This document shows, piece by piece, positions 13,701 through 26,562 of a DNA stretch of 64,000 bases. Where the stretch lies: positions 42,559,001 to 42,623,000 of the forward strand of contig NC_092523.1 of the NCBI RefSeq assembly GCF_037038585.1. The letters are read 5' to 3'. Positions within the stretch are counted from its first letter, which is position 1. The number at the start of each line of letters is the position of its first letter. Both the position numbers and the translations under genes were made by a program. Under the pieces are notes generated by a model that saw only the letters and a program-made list of their open reading frames with translations, was not told where the DNA came from and searched no databases. Source of the stretch: Patagioenas fasciata. Taxonomy: Eukaryota; Chordata; Aves; Columbiformes; Columbidae.

Positions 13701-16064
13701 ATAGAATAAGATTATTAATAAATCACCGTATTTTTCAGTGTAGCTGTTCTCCAGGTTCCCCTCTTTTTGTTATTATTTTGCTCCCCCTCAATCTTTCCTT
13801 CTTACTTCTGGATATCCTGGGAAGTGTCTGGAATTTGCATGATTAAAGTTAATGGGAGCTTTGCCATCAACTTCAGTGAGCATGGGATCGTGCTCTGTGC
13901 CAAATTCCATAAACTTTCTAGTAAGCCTCACCACCTGTTTTCCTTCTCCTCCCATGCCCCATTTCTTTTCATTGCACATTTTTCTCTGCTCTGACACCTA
14001 TTAATCCATGCACTCTATCCAATCCATCATATTTATCTTTCTTCACCAGTTATGTTGTCATAGCTCTATGGCTGGAATTAGTAGGAGAGTGTGAACTCAC
14101 TTATGAAAGTGCTACTTTTCATATTGCCAAAATAATGTCAGTGCATTACAGAACACAAGTTCAAATATATTTTCATGCATCTTGATCTGATTTTAATTTT
14201 CCTTCCAATCCCACTTGGAAAATCACCACCCTATACATTTATTTCTAAAATGTTCTTATATCCAAGTGTTAAATCTTTGCCATTGTTCAGTTTGTTGAAT
14301 TCCAGTTTCCTTCTTCCTAGCAAATGTAATGAAGGTACTTTACTGTTTCTGCCAAAATGTTTCAATATTTAAACTTTAGCAGTTTTTCATTCCTTGTGCT
14401 TAAACCCTCCCTGGGATTTTTAGTTGAAGTCCTCCCAAGTTTAATTAAAGGCATGTCTTCTAAAAACACCTATTGAGACAAGCAGAACAAGTGAAATTAT
14501 GGAGTATAGAGTCCCCAGATTTAGACTAATAGAGACTAAGCAGAGCGAAAGCAAAGATGATCATTTGGGAATGATCACTTCGGTCAACAGTCTCAAATAC
14601 AAATTAATCATGGGGCAGAAGGGGGAAAAAAAAAAAAAAAAGCTGCACTTTGGGAACACTGCTCTGTCTGTTTAGCATATCCTCCCATTTGTTAAGGCCT
14701 TTCATTAGCTATGTGAATGCAATCCACCACTTCATCTCCAAAATGCGTGACAGGCCAAGCAGCAGGTGAAGGACATCCTTTATTCAGCTCCTTCTGACTT
14801 TGACTTTATTAGAGTGATACATCATTCAGGATTCAAATTATTGTCTATCCCAAGAGACATATTGTATGGCTCAATATTTGCTCTGAAGTGCTCTTTGAAT
14901 TTGCTCTCTATAGAAACAAAGTATACTGCCATTATCCGAAAATGTATCTTCCCCTACTGGAGACTGTTCTGTGAAACCCAGGTTCCTACTCCTGCTAATT
15001 TATAAGATATTTTTTTTTTTCTCCCACTTTTTTCTTGGGAAAAATAAAGCCCAAGCAGCTAAAATACTAAATAAATAGCAAAATATTTTATGTCCATTCA
15101 AAATCTAGCTACACACACACAGTTTGGAGTACAACTGCTAAATGCTTATTCCCCACTCACTGTCTAAGAGAGGCAATGACATGAAATATTTCAAAATAAT
15201 ACCAGTGGAGCTGAGTTTTACCTCTTTATTACCTATCCTCAAATACAAAAAAATCAAGCATCTTAATCCAATTCAATATCAGCACCAGATTGCTGAGGTT
15301 TCCTGGTAAAGTAACCTGAACTGACGTGTCAAAGAAATAGCACTGCAATCTTGTTGCCTCCACTGTACCATATTTCATTTTTAATCAGCTGAAAAACGAC
15401 ATATTATCATTATTGTTTCTTCTTATGAAGATCAGACTCAAGACTAAGAAAAGTAAAGTAGTTCTGAATCACTTGAACCAGAAGTAAGAGTTCAAACAGC
15501 AAAATCCCTACAAACAGAAAACCAGGTAGGTAGACCCATTTCAATTTCTAGCAAGTAGATATAAGAGCAAAATACTGAAACACCACCTTCAAATGCAGAA
15601 AAGAGAATTTTCTCCTGAGCAGCACAAGCAGACCAGAGACACAAAAGGGGTACTGGCACTTTCACAGAAGCCTCCATTACCGTTCACTGGCTTCGAGAGC
15701 ACTCATTGTGCATTCACTGCAGATGTCCTGATGTGTTGGTTCTATTTTCTTAACTTCTAATAGGAATTTTTCTTTTCAGCCCTCTATTAGGTATTTGATT
15801 CTTTTCAGTAATCAATATACCAAAAATTAAATAGTGATTTAAATTCTTGGGAAATTTAAAAGCATGTTGGGTAGTATCCAAGTTATTTTATGGCACAGAG
15901 ATTGGGAAAAGTGCTTTTATTGCAATATTTTATGCAAATAAATTCTTTATAGTTAAAGATTATATTTTGGGGGATTTTTTTCCATATTTGTAAGGTGGAA
16001 AAAAAAAGAAACCAGTGCTCCAAATGTTAACTTTCTTATTATTTCTTCTTCTTTTTCTTTACAG

Positions 16065-16124
16065 TCGATAGCAAGATTCAGTTTTAGATGTTATTAAACC
16101 ACGGAGAGAAAGGTCTGCTTCAGG
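16065..16124 (+). ncRNA. candidate noncoding exon with strong splice signals (speculative)
   Basis: A 25-base pyrimidine tract ending TTTACAG is followed by 60 bases and then CAGG|GTAAGT, a near-perfect acceptor and donor in exon-like spacing on the plus strand. All three frames of the 60 bases contain a stop, so if it is an exon it is noncoding (lncRNA or UTR). No partner exon identified. Confidence 0.25.
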
Positions 16125-16272
16125 GTAAGTTTTATTTGTGTCACCATGCTGTAAAATAGTAGTCTTCTTGAAATATTTCACATCTAAGTTTCTCTTTATT
16201 TTGAGGATTTATTCTGTACAGTGATCAACATCAGTGTAATTGAGATTCTGCCAACCCCTTAATCCACATTCA

Positions 16273-16276
<4 letters not shown>

Positions 16277-16309
<33 letters not shown>
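16277..16309. repeat. CA dinucleotide microsatellite, about 16 copies
   Basis: Perfect CA run, preceded by two CACATT units that look like a decayed extension. Confidence 0.95.
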
Positions 16310-16311
<2 letters not shown>

Positions 16312-17079
16312 TAAACTTGTGAGTTTATGGCTGCAATTTGCTTCAGTGTCAACTGAACTGTACAAAACCCACTTGCACATCAATGGAATCACCCATTGTG
16401 GATTGGTTTTGTGTAGACAGGGAGTAAATCACCTGATAATCTAATGAGGATGGATTGTGTAAAGAGTTCCACAAAGAGCAAATGTGCATAGATAGGGCAA
16501 TAAATTGGAATGATTGATAGGACAAGCACCACGGTAAGATCAAAGACATGAGGCTGCAGCAAGTTTTTTAATCACCAGACCTTGCACTGCCATTAGCCGC
16601 TTCCCGTAAATGCTCTCTTAGCACTCTGGATTGGACATTTTCCGCTTCTTTCTGCCTTACACCGTTCAAGTTCAGCAGGATACTGCCTAAAGCAGCACAG
16701 AAACCAGGTGAAGTGCAAACAAGACTGCTCTAGAGGCGTGGCTACTTGAGTCAGGCAGCCGTGTGCTGCTACACGAGGCCTTGGCCACTGTGGCTTCCCC
16801 CCTGAGCTTCTCGTCTTCTCTTTCACAGGAAGAGTTATATTAGCTAAAATTGTGACTGGACTTTTGGGCAAATTAGGGCAACATGAGCTAACACCTCACC
16901 ATCCCCAACCCTTTTATATTGTACCATGTTTTTTTTTCACACACCACCACAGCAATTTTGCCAGAAGAGTTCAGCACGTGGAAGGAACACAGGATGCTGC
17001 CTGTCTCCCCCGCTTGCCTTGTCATTACTGTGCTTAGAGTGACTGCCACTAATCTTTGGGATGTTGATATTTGTTTTAA

Positions 17080-17410
17080 GTTTCCAGCTTCTCCCTCTGC
17101 CTTGAAAAGCTGCTCATTCTCCATTTACTCTCTTCAGCTACTGCTTCCTCCACCCTCAAACCTTCTACCTCTGTTATTCCCTTCCCAAATTTCTCCTAAA
17201 CTTTATCCTTCCCACATTAAGATTCCACTGCCAACTTAACCCCATATTTTCTTCTCTGTATCTCCTCGTCCTCAAGTTTGCAATATCACTGCCCTCCCCC
17301 CAACAAGCAACTTCTTCCTAAACCTGAGCACCCTTCCCAGGTCCCCTCCATTATTTAGTCTTCCCCAAAAGTTTGTCTCATCCCTCAACAGCAGCTGGCT
17401 GCTACAGCAA
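17080..17410. repeat. pyrimidine-rich strand-asymmetric tract
   Basis: About 330 bases in which C and T strongly predominate on the plus strand (CTTCCTCC, CCCTTCCC, CCCTCCCCCC and similar), without a fixed repeat unit. No coding sense or known repeat family recognised. Confidence 0.6.
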
Positions 17411-17682
17411 CTGCCTCTTTCTCATCCATCTAATTATTGCAATGAATCTGTAGAAGATGTCAAAAGAGAGTGCTGAAATGTAATGAGAAATAAGTTTGAA
17501 GTACTTACTGCTCTTCCTTTACCAGACAGAAAGGAAGACAGTTTAATTACCTGGTGCTTCGCAGTTACTCAAATTATCAAATGATTTCCTCTGGTTCTAA
17601 AACTTTTCATAATCCTAAAGACATTTCAGCTACAAGCAGTCACAAAATGCAGCTTCTTAAAGAGAGAAAGAAGAAAACAACC

Positions 17683-17706
17683 AAACAAAACAAAACAAAA
17701 CAAAAA
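17683..17706. repeat. AAAAC pentanucleotide repeat, about 4-5 copies
   Basis: CAAAA repeated at the end of an A-rich patch. Simple repeat. Confidence 0.8.
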
Positions 17707-19686
17707 AACCCACAAAACTATTTTCACCTAATTCATACATATTACATCACAAGTTTATCAACATTTAGTATTTTATTGTTTAGGTTTACCATCTCTAATC
17801 CTTTATCTTTGCATTTGAATCTCCTTCCACTGAAAGAATTAGCAAGCATGCTGACCATGCCTTTTCAGAAAAGGGACACCTGAGTGTTATGTACAGCAAA
17901 AATACAACTTTACTTAGGGAGAGGGAATTCAGCATACAACATAAGCAGAATGCATTTTTCAATAACCTCATTTAAAAAAAAAAAAAATCAGTGTATTAAA
18001 TATACCAAAACATTAAAGACATTTTATCCCAAAGAAAGAGAACTACATATTTATATACTGAAGAGACATATTGGTTTTCTTTGTGAGTTTTGCGGGTGGT
18101 ACTGATCCGGGGTAAATGGGTTTGGGTTGGTTTGTTCCGTTTTTTCCTCTCTTCTCCAGTGTTTAGGGCATCAAGATTAAAGGTTCACAATGAGATTTTT
18201 TTTTAAATAAAGCTGAATGCCTGATTCATTTTGGGAACCTAGTTATTCATTTCAGCTCGGCAAGTTTTTTGTTTTGGGTTGTTTTTTTAATATCATTTTG
18301 GAAAAAAGTTTCTTTAAAAAAAAACATACTTCTTCACTGCCCACCTGTATCCACAGGCACATTGAAGGGCAGACTGACATCCAGTTACCACAGCTCTTAG
18401 TGAACTCATTCACAAGACAGGCCTCCTGAGTAAGCTGAGACGTCAAGGCAGACTTAAATCCTCGAAGAAACAATTGCTCAACAAAGAGTTGCAGAACTTT
18501 CTCCAAAATATGTGGGTCAAATTACGGGAAATGTGGAGGCGAAAGTTGTTACTACTTGGATTTTTTTTATTTCTTTTGTTTTTGAGGTAACAATAGTGTG
18601 TCTTTTCTCTCTGGGAATTTCAGTCAACTTTTGTGTCTTCTAAACTTAAAACCTTTGCATATCATCATAAGCACTATGGGCATTTCTTACTAGATTGGTC
18701 AAGATTTGCTTTCAGCTTCACGGTTAATCCATTTCACCCTGAGAAACAGGAAGTTGGATAGCAAAGCCGTCTAGTCTCAATGTTGTAACTAGCCAGATGC
18801 AAAAGATTTGCAGTGGGAGTTATTTGTACAACTGATTTCCTTCTTGGAAATAGAATGTCATAATTAAAGAAAAATCCTTATGGGGAAGGCTTTGAACTTA
18901 AAGGAAGCATCACTACGTCACCAAACAACCCACAGACATGTTGAGCTAGTATAAATCCAACCTGAACAGAAAACAAATACATACCACTGCCATCACCACA
19001 ATCTGACTATGTGTCTAACCACAAAACAAAGAAAAATTCACATCAAATTTGTTATATTTCACATAAACTGTAAATAACAACAAAATGAAAACAAAATTTC
19101 ATCTGGAAATTACAAAACAGTCATGGGATTAGATTCTGTAACTGCCATAGAGACAGAGCTGACACTCCACTGCAAAACAGTTGATTTAGCGTTTCAGTCA
19201 ACCATGACTTATTGGATGTTTTTTAGTTTTGATTTATGTTGGGGAATTTTTGATCAAAGAGGAACACATGCAAGTTTTCATTTTTTATCTCAATAAGGCA
19301 GTCATTCCAGGATCAAATCCATTCATCAGTGAAGCAAATTTCAATTTGTTAGTTTTCCTCTTGTTTGAGAAAGCCACCCTACAGAATTTGCTAGTGAAAA
19401 CTGAGAAAATTACTTACATGGAAGACTTATGTCTTGAGGCTAAACCAGTTACACTGACCTTTCACTCCTTAGCTAATATACATTCTTTATATGTTAAAAT
19501 AAAAATAAAAAAACATATGGAATGACCCCTGCTTTTTTCTAACACCTGGAACTGTGCAGTACCTTACAAAGCATGGAAATTATCTGATATATAATATTGT
19601 GATGACATAAGTCTATAGCTTCAAAATCATAGTGGATACAATAGGTCCTTGGTTTTATTCACTCAAGTGAAAACTGTTGCTCCTTT

Positions 19687-19727
19687 AAAAAAAAAAAAAT
19701 ATATATATATATGTGTATATATATATT
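19687..19727. repeat. A run followed by an AT microsatellite
   Basis: A run of 13, then AT repeats interrupted once by GTGT. Low-complexity simple repeat. Confidence 0.9.
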
Positions 19728-22700
19728 AATCTCTTGCTGTATATGCAGGTGTGAAGACATCTTTCACCCAAGGCTGCTAACCTTATATCTCAAAGGAATC
19801 GCTCACTCAGAAACCAAAGGGACAAATGTCCTTGTGTCAAAGTGTCAAATCAAAACATAAATCAAACAACATATGTTAAAATACATTTTCTAACCAGCTG
19901 TGGTTAAAGTACAGAGATTTTTTAATATATATTTAATAGGATTTCAAAATGCATATTTTTAACTTGCTGACAATATCACATGATGTAATGTCTCAAATGC
20001 AAGATGCCTCACAGTGTGTGTGGCATTAGGAACGGAGGAATTTGTCCTGGTACCTCTTCAGCAATCAGAAGCACTGAAAGGATTTTATGGAAAATTTTCA
20101 ACTGACTTTTATCTAAGGCCATACTATCCGATTAAGGGAGGCATTTTCCATAAATTAAGGCTTAATTCAGTTTTCACTTTTGCTTTCTGTTTCACTTTAA
20201 AAGAAAACCCCGAGGCTAGCTATACTGCAGAACAATGCAAAGCCATGCTGGTTTGTAATAGAGGGCTGTGTTCAAGGATAGCTCTACTGTTGACCTCAAG
20301 TGCAAGACCACGTCCTTGCAAGAAAAAAGAAGAAAAACAAACAAACAAACAAAAAAAAACACTAAGGAAGGAAGCATAGCACAGGAGCTTCCATCGCATT
20401 AGAAGATTAGAAGGAAGAGGTACAGTTTATCTAAATATATGACAGCAATTAGTCATTCAAAGGTAATGTTAAACATTTCTATAGTTTTAATGTGCATGCT
20501 TACATTCAGATACTCTGATAAATAATTATTTGATCTTATAATAGGGTCAAAGTTTGGGTATAAAGAAATAACAATATCAAACTAAGATATCACAGGAGAA
20601 AAATACTTCTGTTAATTCCCTGCAAGCCACTGTAGAAGCTCTTGTTCCCCCTGATTATGTTCTATACAGAGGCAAGGCAGGAGGAAGGAAAAAGTTGCTA
20701 AAAAAAACATAGATGGGTGGCCAGGATGGAAATAATAGAGAGTGAGTGTTCTAGCAGGGGAAATACTAGAAGAATTATTTGGGAGATAGAAAATGAAGAC
20801 CTGAGAAACCAAGTTAAGCAGCTATATGGGATGTTGAAAGACATTTGACAGGGTAGATTCTTGAGGGTCATGTGGTCGTTGTATTGGGTTGAAGTAGCTC
20901 TTCATACCTAGACACCAGAAATACTGGAGAACACCATCTGGAGTTTCCCACTAATCCTTCGTTGACTGAAAACAAAAAGCGGAATTTCACTAAGGAGAAT
21001 TTCATTCTCATTACTCCATAAAAAGGGCTGCAAAGAGTGTGAATTTAATCAAAACTTGGATTAAAATTTCAACACAGTATAATTGAAATATTCTTTTTTT
21101 GGCTTACAATTCGAAAGCTACAACACAGGTATTTTCCTGTTTGATTCTCAATGACAGCGGCACTACAAAAGAATTAATTAGAACTCCTGCTACGAGGTCA
21201 GGACAGCAGATCTCCCTTAAACTTTATTTAAAGAGTGTGTAAAACAGATAAATAATAATAATTTTTAAAAATAAATAAAAAAAAACCACACCAAAACAAA
21301 GCAACAACAACAAACACCACCACAAATACAGTAGAGGAAAAGCTTCTCAATATATTACACAATCTTACTGAACACTCAAATGTATTAAGCCTTCCTGTAC
21401 TGACATTCCTGTATTTGAATGAGGTAATCACCTAAATATACAAGTAAGTAAAGTTCAGTACAGTGTGTGTTAAATCAAATGCTATCAATATTATCACAGG
21501 CTTATCTATGCCTGGGCTGAATCCATAAAACCACAGCAAAGCCTGAGAAAAAGGTGGACCTGGAATACACATGCAACAGAGCTTCCTTCTGTCCCAGAGA
21601 CATTACTGAGCTATTACACAGGCTTTTGCTCATCGGAAAAAGAGGAAATGAAAGGGGAACATCTGCAATGTCTAAAGTATTCTAAAGGGAATATACAGGA
21701 AGGATGTTCCAAAGCTATTTGAGCTAGTGTCAAACAGGGATAGAAGATGCAAAATCTAAAGAAGGACATTAAACCACATAATAACAAGGTTTACCTCATC
21801 AAGTAATTATTAAGCCATGTGAAAAATATATACATAGTCATGAAAATTATTAAACAACTGGGAACAAGCAAGAATTAAACTCAGTGGGCCTCTACTTACC
21901 TGAACTGGTCCTGGGTTTTTCCCTTGTGTTAGAATATTTGCTCACAATAAAACAGTTGAAATAAAGCTGTTACTTTGAAAGACCTTGTAGTACCTGCCTG
22001 AAAGCACTTTGTTTAATTCAGTGCTAACCTCGTTCTGCAGGTGTTACATTGCCATCTAGTGTATATAATGTGTATTGTAAACCCAGGAAACACAGAAATA
22101 CATCAGATAAAACAGCTGAATTTTCTCCTTAGCTGTCTTTCCTCAATGCATTTTATCTTGCAGAATGACAGATTTCCACCAGGCTACTCAATCCCAAGAA
22201 ACATACAACTGGTCTTACAAGAAATTCAGCACCATACAGAAAGCACTACTCTAGAAGAAGCTGCTCTGCTGAATCCCAGCCTGTTGCATTTTGTAGGCAC
22301 ACCCACTGAAAGCTTCAGAATTTTCAACAGTTCTCATGCAGTAAAGAGTACTCTGGATTCAATGACCCTCCCCTGGAGGGGATGTGAGCCCTCAACCCTG
22401 ACAGCATCACAGCCACCCTGCTCTGGAGTGACACTGGGTTGAGGATAGTGGAACAATCCCAGTGTTTCTCATACTGTTTTCTGTAACTAATTAAACTTTT
22501 ATCAAGAAAATTGCAGCAGCTAAGTCACACTGATGAGTCCCTGGATGGCAAGAAGGCACAGTCCGTGTTGCACTGGCAATAGACCAGTTGCTCCATGCTG
22601 GAGTCGCCATGTGTTCCCACTATGGTCCCCAAGCCTTGAGCCACTGTCCCAGTTGGCTGCATGGGAGTCTCCCATTCCTCCTCCAGGAGAAAATGGGCTT

Positions 22701-25700
22701 TCCCACAAGCACACCACCCTGTGTGGATTGTTAGCTGTTACATATCCCACCCTGGAGTACTATCCTTCCCTGCATATACTTGGTAAGAGTACCTGAATCC
22801 ACCGCTGTGAACACTGCTAGAGGCACAGCACACCCAGGTTAAAAACAAAAGACTTTTGGGTGCCTGTAAGAGTGGTCCTTGGCCATTTTGAAGTCTTGGA
22901 ACACCAAGTACTGAGGAATGCCCCACCATATTTTTGAATGCACAGGTCTCACTCCAGTTAAAGAATTCAGGCTTTTAAACTAAAACCTCTGAAACACGTT
23001 TCGCCAACCTTTATGGTAAGATTTATCTTTTTTGGAAGAGTTCTTTCAAAACACAAACAGGCCCAAATGCAGAACAAAAAGGTTAACTTAGAACATAGAC
23101 AAGGCTACAAAGGAACAATTGAATGAACTGGCACTGTATTTGAGAGCCCCTGCCCACAGGTTCACACCACTCTGGCACTGAGCACTCCCACCTTCCTTGC
23201 AGCAAAAAATAAAAAAAAAATGGATACGTACTGTGGCAGCACACCTGAGGCAGAAAAAGGCTCCCCACTGGGAAGAAAGAATAGAAAAAGAATTCTTACT
23301 AGGATCAAAAAGGGGATCGGTATCTCAAAAAAAAAAAAAAAAAACCACAACAACAAAAAAAGTCTTTCCTTTCAAAATTAGACTCCCCAGTTAAAGAACT
23401 GAAGAAGCTCCTTTAACCCCAACATCAGTTACAAATATCACGTTTAATAAGAATCGGCTACAGCTGTTCTTTTCAGTGCCTCACCTTTTCAGCAAGATAT
23501 CAAGAGCCTGCTGTTATGCATAACCAGTAGATTTTATCTTCTTTTTGCTAACTGTTGGGACTTGAATCATTGCTTCTGTTTATTAACACATTCACTTGTT
23601 TTGCTGGTTTTATCATACAAAATATTGGACAGGGTGTATTTAATAGTCTGTAGACTTTTGTTTAGCTACTACGTTACACACTTGTAGTTGTTATGCCTAC
23701 AATTAATATTCAAAATACATCCTTTATCAAGTTCAGTCTTGGTTTTTTATTGACCCACATATATTGCTTACACTGTGCTTCAGGATACTGACACATATCC
23801 AGCCCATAAACAGCTGCACTAGGGGAGGAGGCTAGCTAGCACCCTAATTTATTTCAATCTAAAAGAGCCAAGTTAGCAAAACCCAACTGTTCAGGCTAAC
23901 CAATGTCATTTTAAATGAAACACTACACTGGCTCTGTCAGCAGATCAGAGAAGCCAGTCTCTACCAGCAGGGGGGAAGGTGAAGGACAATTAGGGCTGAT
24001 AACTTCTCTTGTTAGTGCAGCTGTTGGGCATTATGCTGGGGAAAAAAAAAAAAAAAAAAAAGGTAGCAAGTGTAGATAGAGTTTCAGAATGATTATAATT
24101 CCTTTTTTTCTAAATATGTTGAACAGTAATTCAGCAAGATACTGATACCTGTACCTACCACCAATCATGTAAATATTCCCATTCTCTTTAATAAAACACC
24201 AACTCAGTTACAAAAGTGAAGCAAGTACTTAAGTACCTCACTGAATTAAGTATTTAGTGTGATAATCTACAGATACAGAAATAGTGAGAGATTTTAGTAC
24301 ACCTCTTCCATTCTCTCCTGTGGAGTGTCTCCATCATTCTATCACTAGCCTTAAACTTCTCCCAGCATTACAATCACAAATTTTCATAGGCAGATGCAGC
24401 ATAATCCAAGATAGGTCAGGCATATCTGTAGCTTTTTTGGATGTAGTCAGGAAAAGCTGGTTTTGCTCTACCTACAGCTTGGTACTTTCCCCATTTACTA
24501 AAATAAAACAACTTAGAAATAATTAGCTGATCACTAGTTTACTACATGATTAAGCAGTATATTTAAAGTATATTTTCCTCGGAGACCAACATATGAAAAG
24601 AAGGTAATTCTATCTATAACAAGTGATACTATCTTCCTTATTTTTGCTAAAACAAAACTGATTTTTTGTAACTAAAGAAAAAGCTGTTCCAAACATAAGA
24701 GATATATATAACTGAATCTTTTTCTGATGATTTCTAGTGTGTAGAAAGAACTCCTCTGGTTAGATTCCTAATAACACAGATATTTCAGCAGCATCCTATT
24801 AATAAGCTTCAATTTATTTTCTAGCTCTGGCAAGCCTATTCAGCATTTAAGTTAGCAGCCAGCCTTTCTTTTGAACTCTATTAGCATGGGAAAAATGTTA
24901 TTCTAAGGAAGTAGCGGAGGATCAATAAATTTCTGAAGACACTGTCCTACTAATTCCTAAACTAGAGCACAAGAAGAAGCTTGTACCAAGATCACTTATG
25001 TGTACCAGTTTGATGTCAATCATCTGTAGCTGGCTGAAGTCAAACAAGAGGTTTCTCAAGTTATTCAGACTACAGCTTTACAAGAAAGTGTTAGCTGATC
25101 TTGTGGCTACACACAAGTTTTAACAGTAAAAGTATACAGAAAATTACAATTTCTAGCCATTCAGCTACAGAACTGTTTCCAAAGACCATGCCAGTTGCTG
25201 AGCATTAACCACAACGGATGGCAAAAGTTGCCACTGAATTTAGCTGTGTAGGATGTACGTCCTCACCTGGAAGAAGAGGATTTTACCTTCTTGACCTAAA
25301 AAATAACACCTTCCATTTAAGCTTCTGCAGTGTTTTGCATAGTTGCTATAGTATTCCTTTGTTAATAAAGGAAGAGTAGAACACTGGATGCAAAATTATA
25401 ATTTAGAGAATAAAATCGTAGTCGAATTTCCTACAACAGTGTGAAGTTTTTATTCACAAAAGGAGCAGCCATCCCCAATCTAATAACCAGATGTGTCCAG
25501 AACTCACCGGTTCCAAATATTTCAGATATGTGAAGTTTCAGAACATGACACGTTATGCCAAAAATGCACACAGGAGAGGAAACAGGTAATTGGGAGGGAA
25601 ATGCGCAGTAGTAGCACATGCCAAACTGCTCTTGTCTAATGTGTGAAATCTGGGAAAGAGATCTTTGTGGTGGAAAGAGAAGGGATACAAGGTCATTTTC

Positions 25701-26562
25701 TGCTCCGAAGGATGGCATTTGTAATCCAGAATAATTCCACTGAAGTCAATGGTTTTAAATATGGAGTGGCAAATAGACTGTAGCTGCTATCCCTTTTTAA
25801 ACACAATGGGAGGTGGAGAGTCAGTTCAGCACACCTTTACTTTAGTCACCTCTCTAGGGACACCTAGGATCAGGAGCAAACAGGTATCTAAACACCTGGA
25901 ATTGCTGGCTCACAAGAAGTGTTAGCTTATGGGGTGATACAGAAGTCACCTCATCAGACAAAATTTGTTCTGTCTGTCTTACAGAGGATGATAACCAGCA
26001 GCTGGGGTGGGTGGTTTGAGTCACAATGCATTGCCCACTTCACAGAATTTCAAGGTGTAAACAGTTTGCATGGATGTCCAGATCTTGTTTTAAGTTTTGG
26101 TCATCAGGTATCAATTAAAGGGTATCTAAGGCATTTACATAGTGCTTAATTTTAAACATAGATTTTCCACATACTTAGAATCTAAGTTTTTTGTAGCTTT
26201 TTTTTTTTTAGATTTTCAAAGTAAGTTTTCAAATATTAAAGACTTTTTTTGAAAAAAAACAACAACCCTGTAACAGAAAACTGTAACAGGAAATGTTTGC
26301 ACAAATTGATTTTTATCTTTTGGTTATTTTGATCCACAATATTCTAATGGGAAAACATACTCTAGAAAATTATTACATGGGAAATATTTTTTTTTCCCAT
26401 TTTAGAATTGCGGGTGAATTTGAGACACACCAAAAAAAAAAAAAAGAAAAAGAAAAAAAAGTTTATCTTTAAGTAGCTATTGATTCCTCAGATAAACAAC
26501 CATACTGTAGCTTTCCTGTCATTTTATTGTCCGAGATGGCTGTTTTGTTCTTTTCCTATACC

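Larger units (their letters stand above)
1..16064. other. intergenic, no gene recognised
   Basis: AT-rich sequence downstream of CPE. I see no recognisable protein, RNA gene or transposon. It holds homopolymer T or A runs (about 2279-2294, 7760-7780, 13006-13021, 14625-14641 and others) and the 23-base tandem repeat at 3255-3308. Open frames of 60-131 codons occur at the level expected by chance. In human, the next gene on this side of CPE is TLL1, far away. None of it is visible here. Confidence 0.7.
16125..26562. other. intergenic, no gene recognised
   Basis: AT-rich DNA with a CA microsatellite (16277-16309), a pyrimidine-rich tract (17080-17410), AAAAC and AAAC runs (17683-17706, 20337-20360), an AT microsatellite (19687-19727), and a GC-richer segment of unknown origin (about 22150-23300). 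A runs lie at 23328-23344 and about 24042-24061. No coding sequence supported. Confidence 0.65.

Noticed and set aside
20014-20379. 121-codon plus-strand open frame
   Set aside because: It ends in Lys/Gln/Thr-rich translation of an AAAC simple repeat, has no known domain, and its length is near chance expectation.
22520-22796. Overlapping open frames on both strands
   Set aside because: Open on both strands at once and without domain resemblance. The region is kept only as a possible unidentified repeat.
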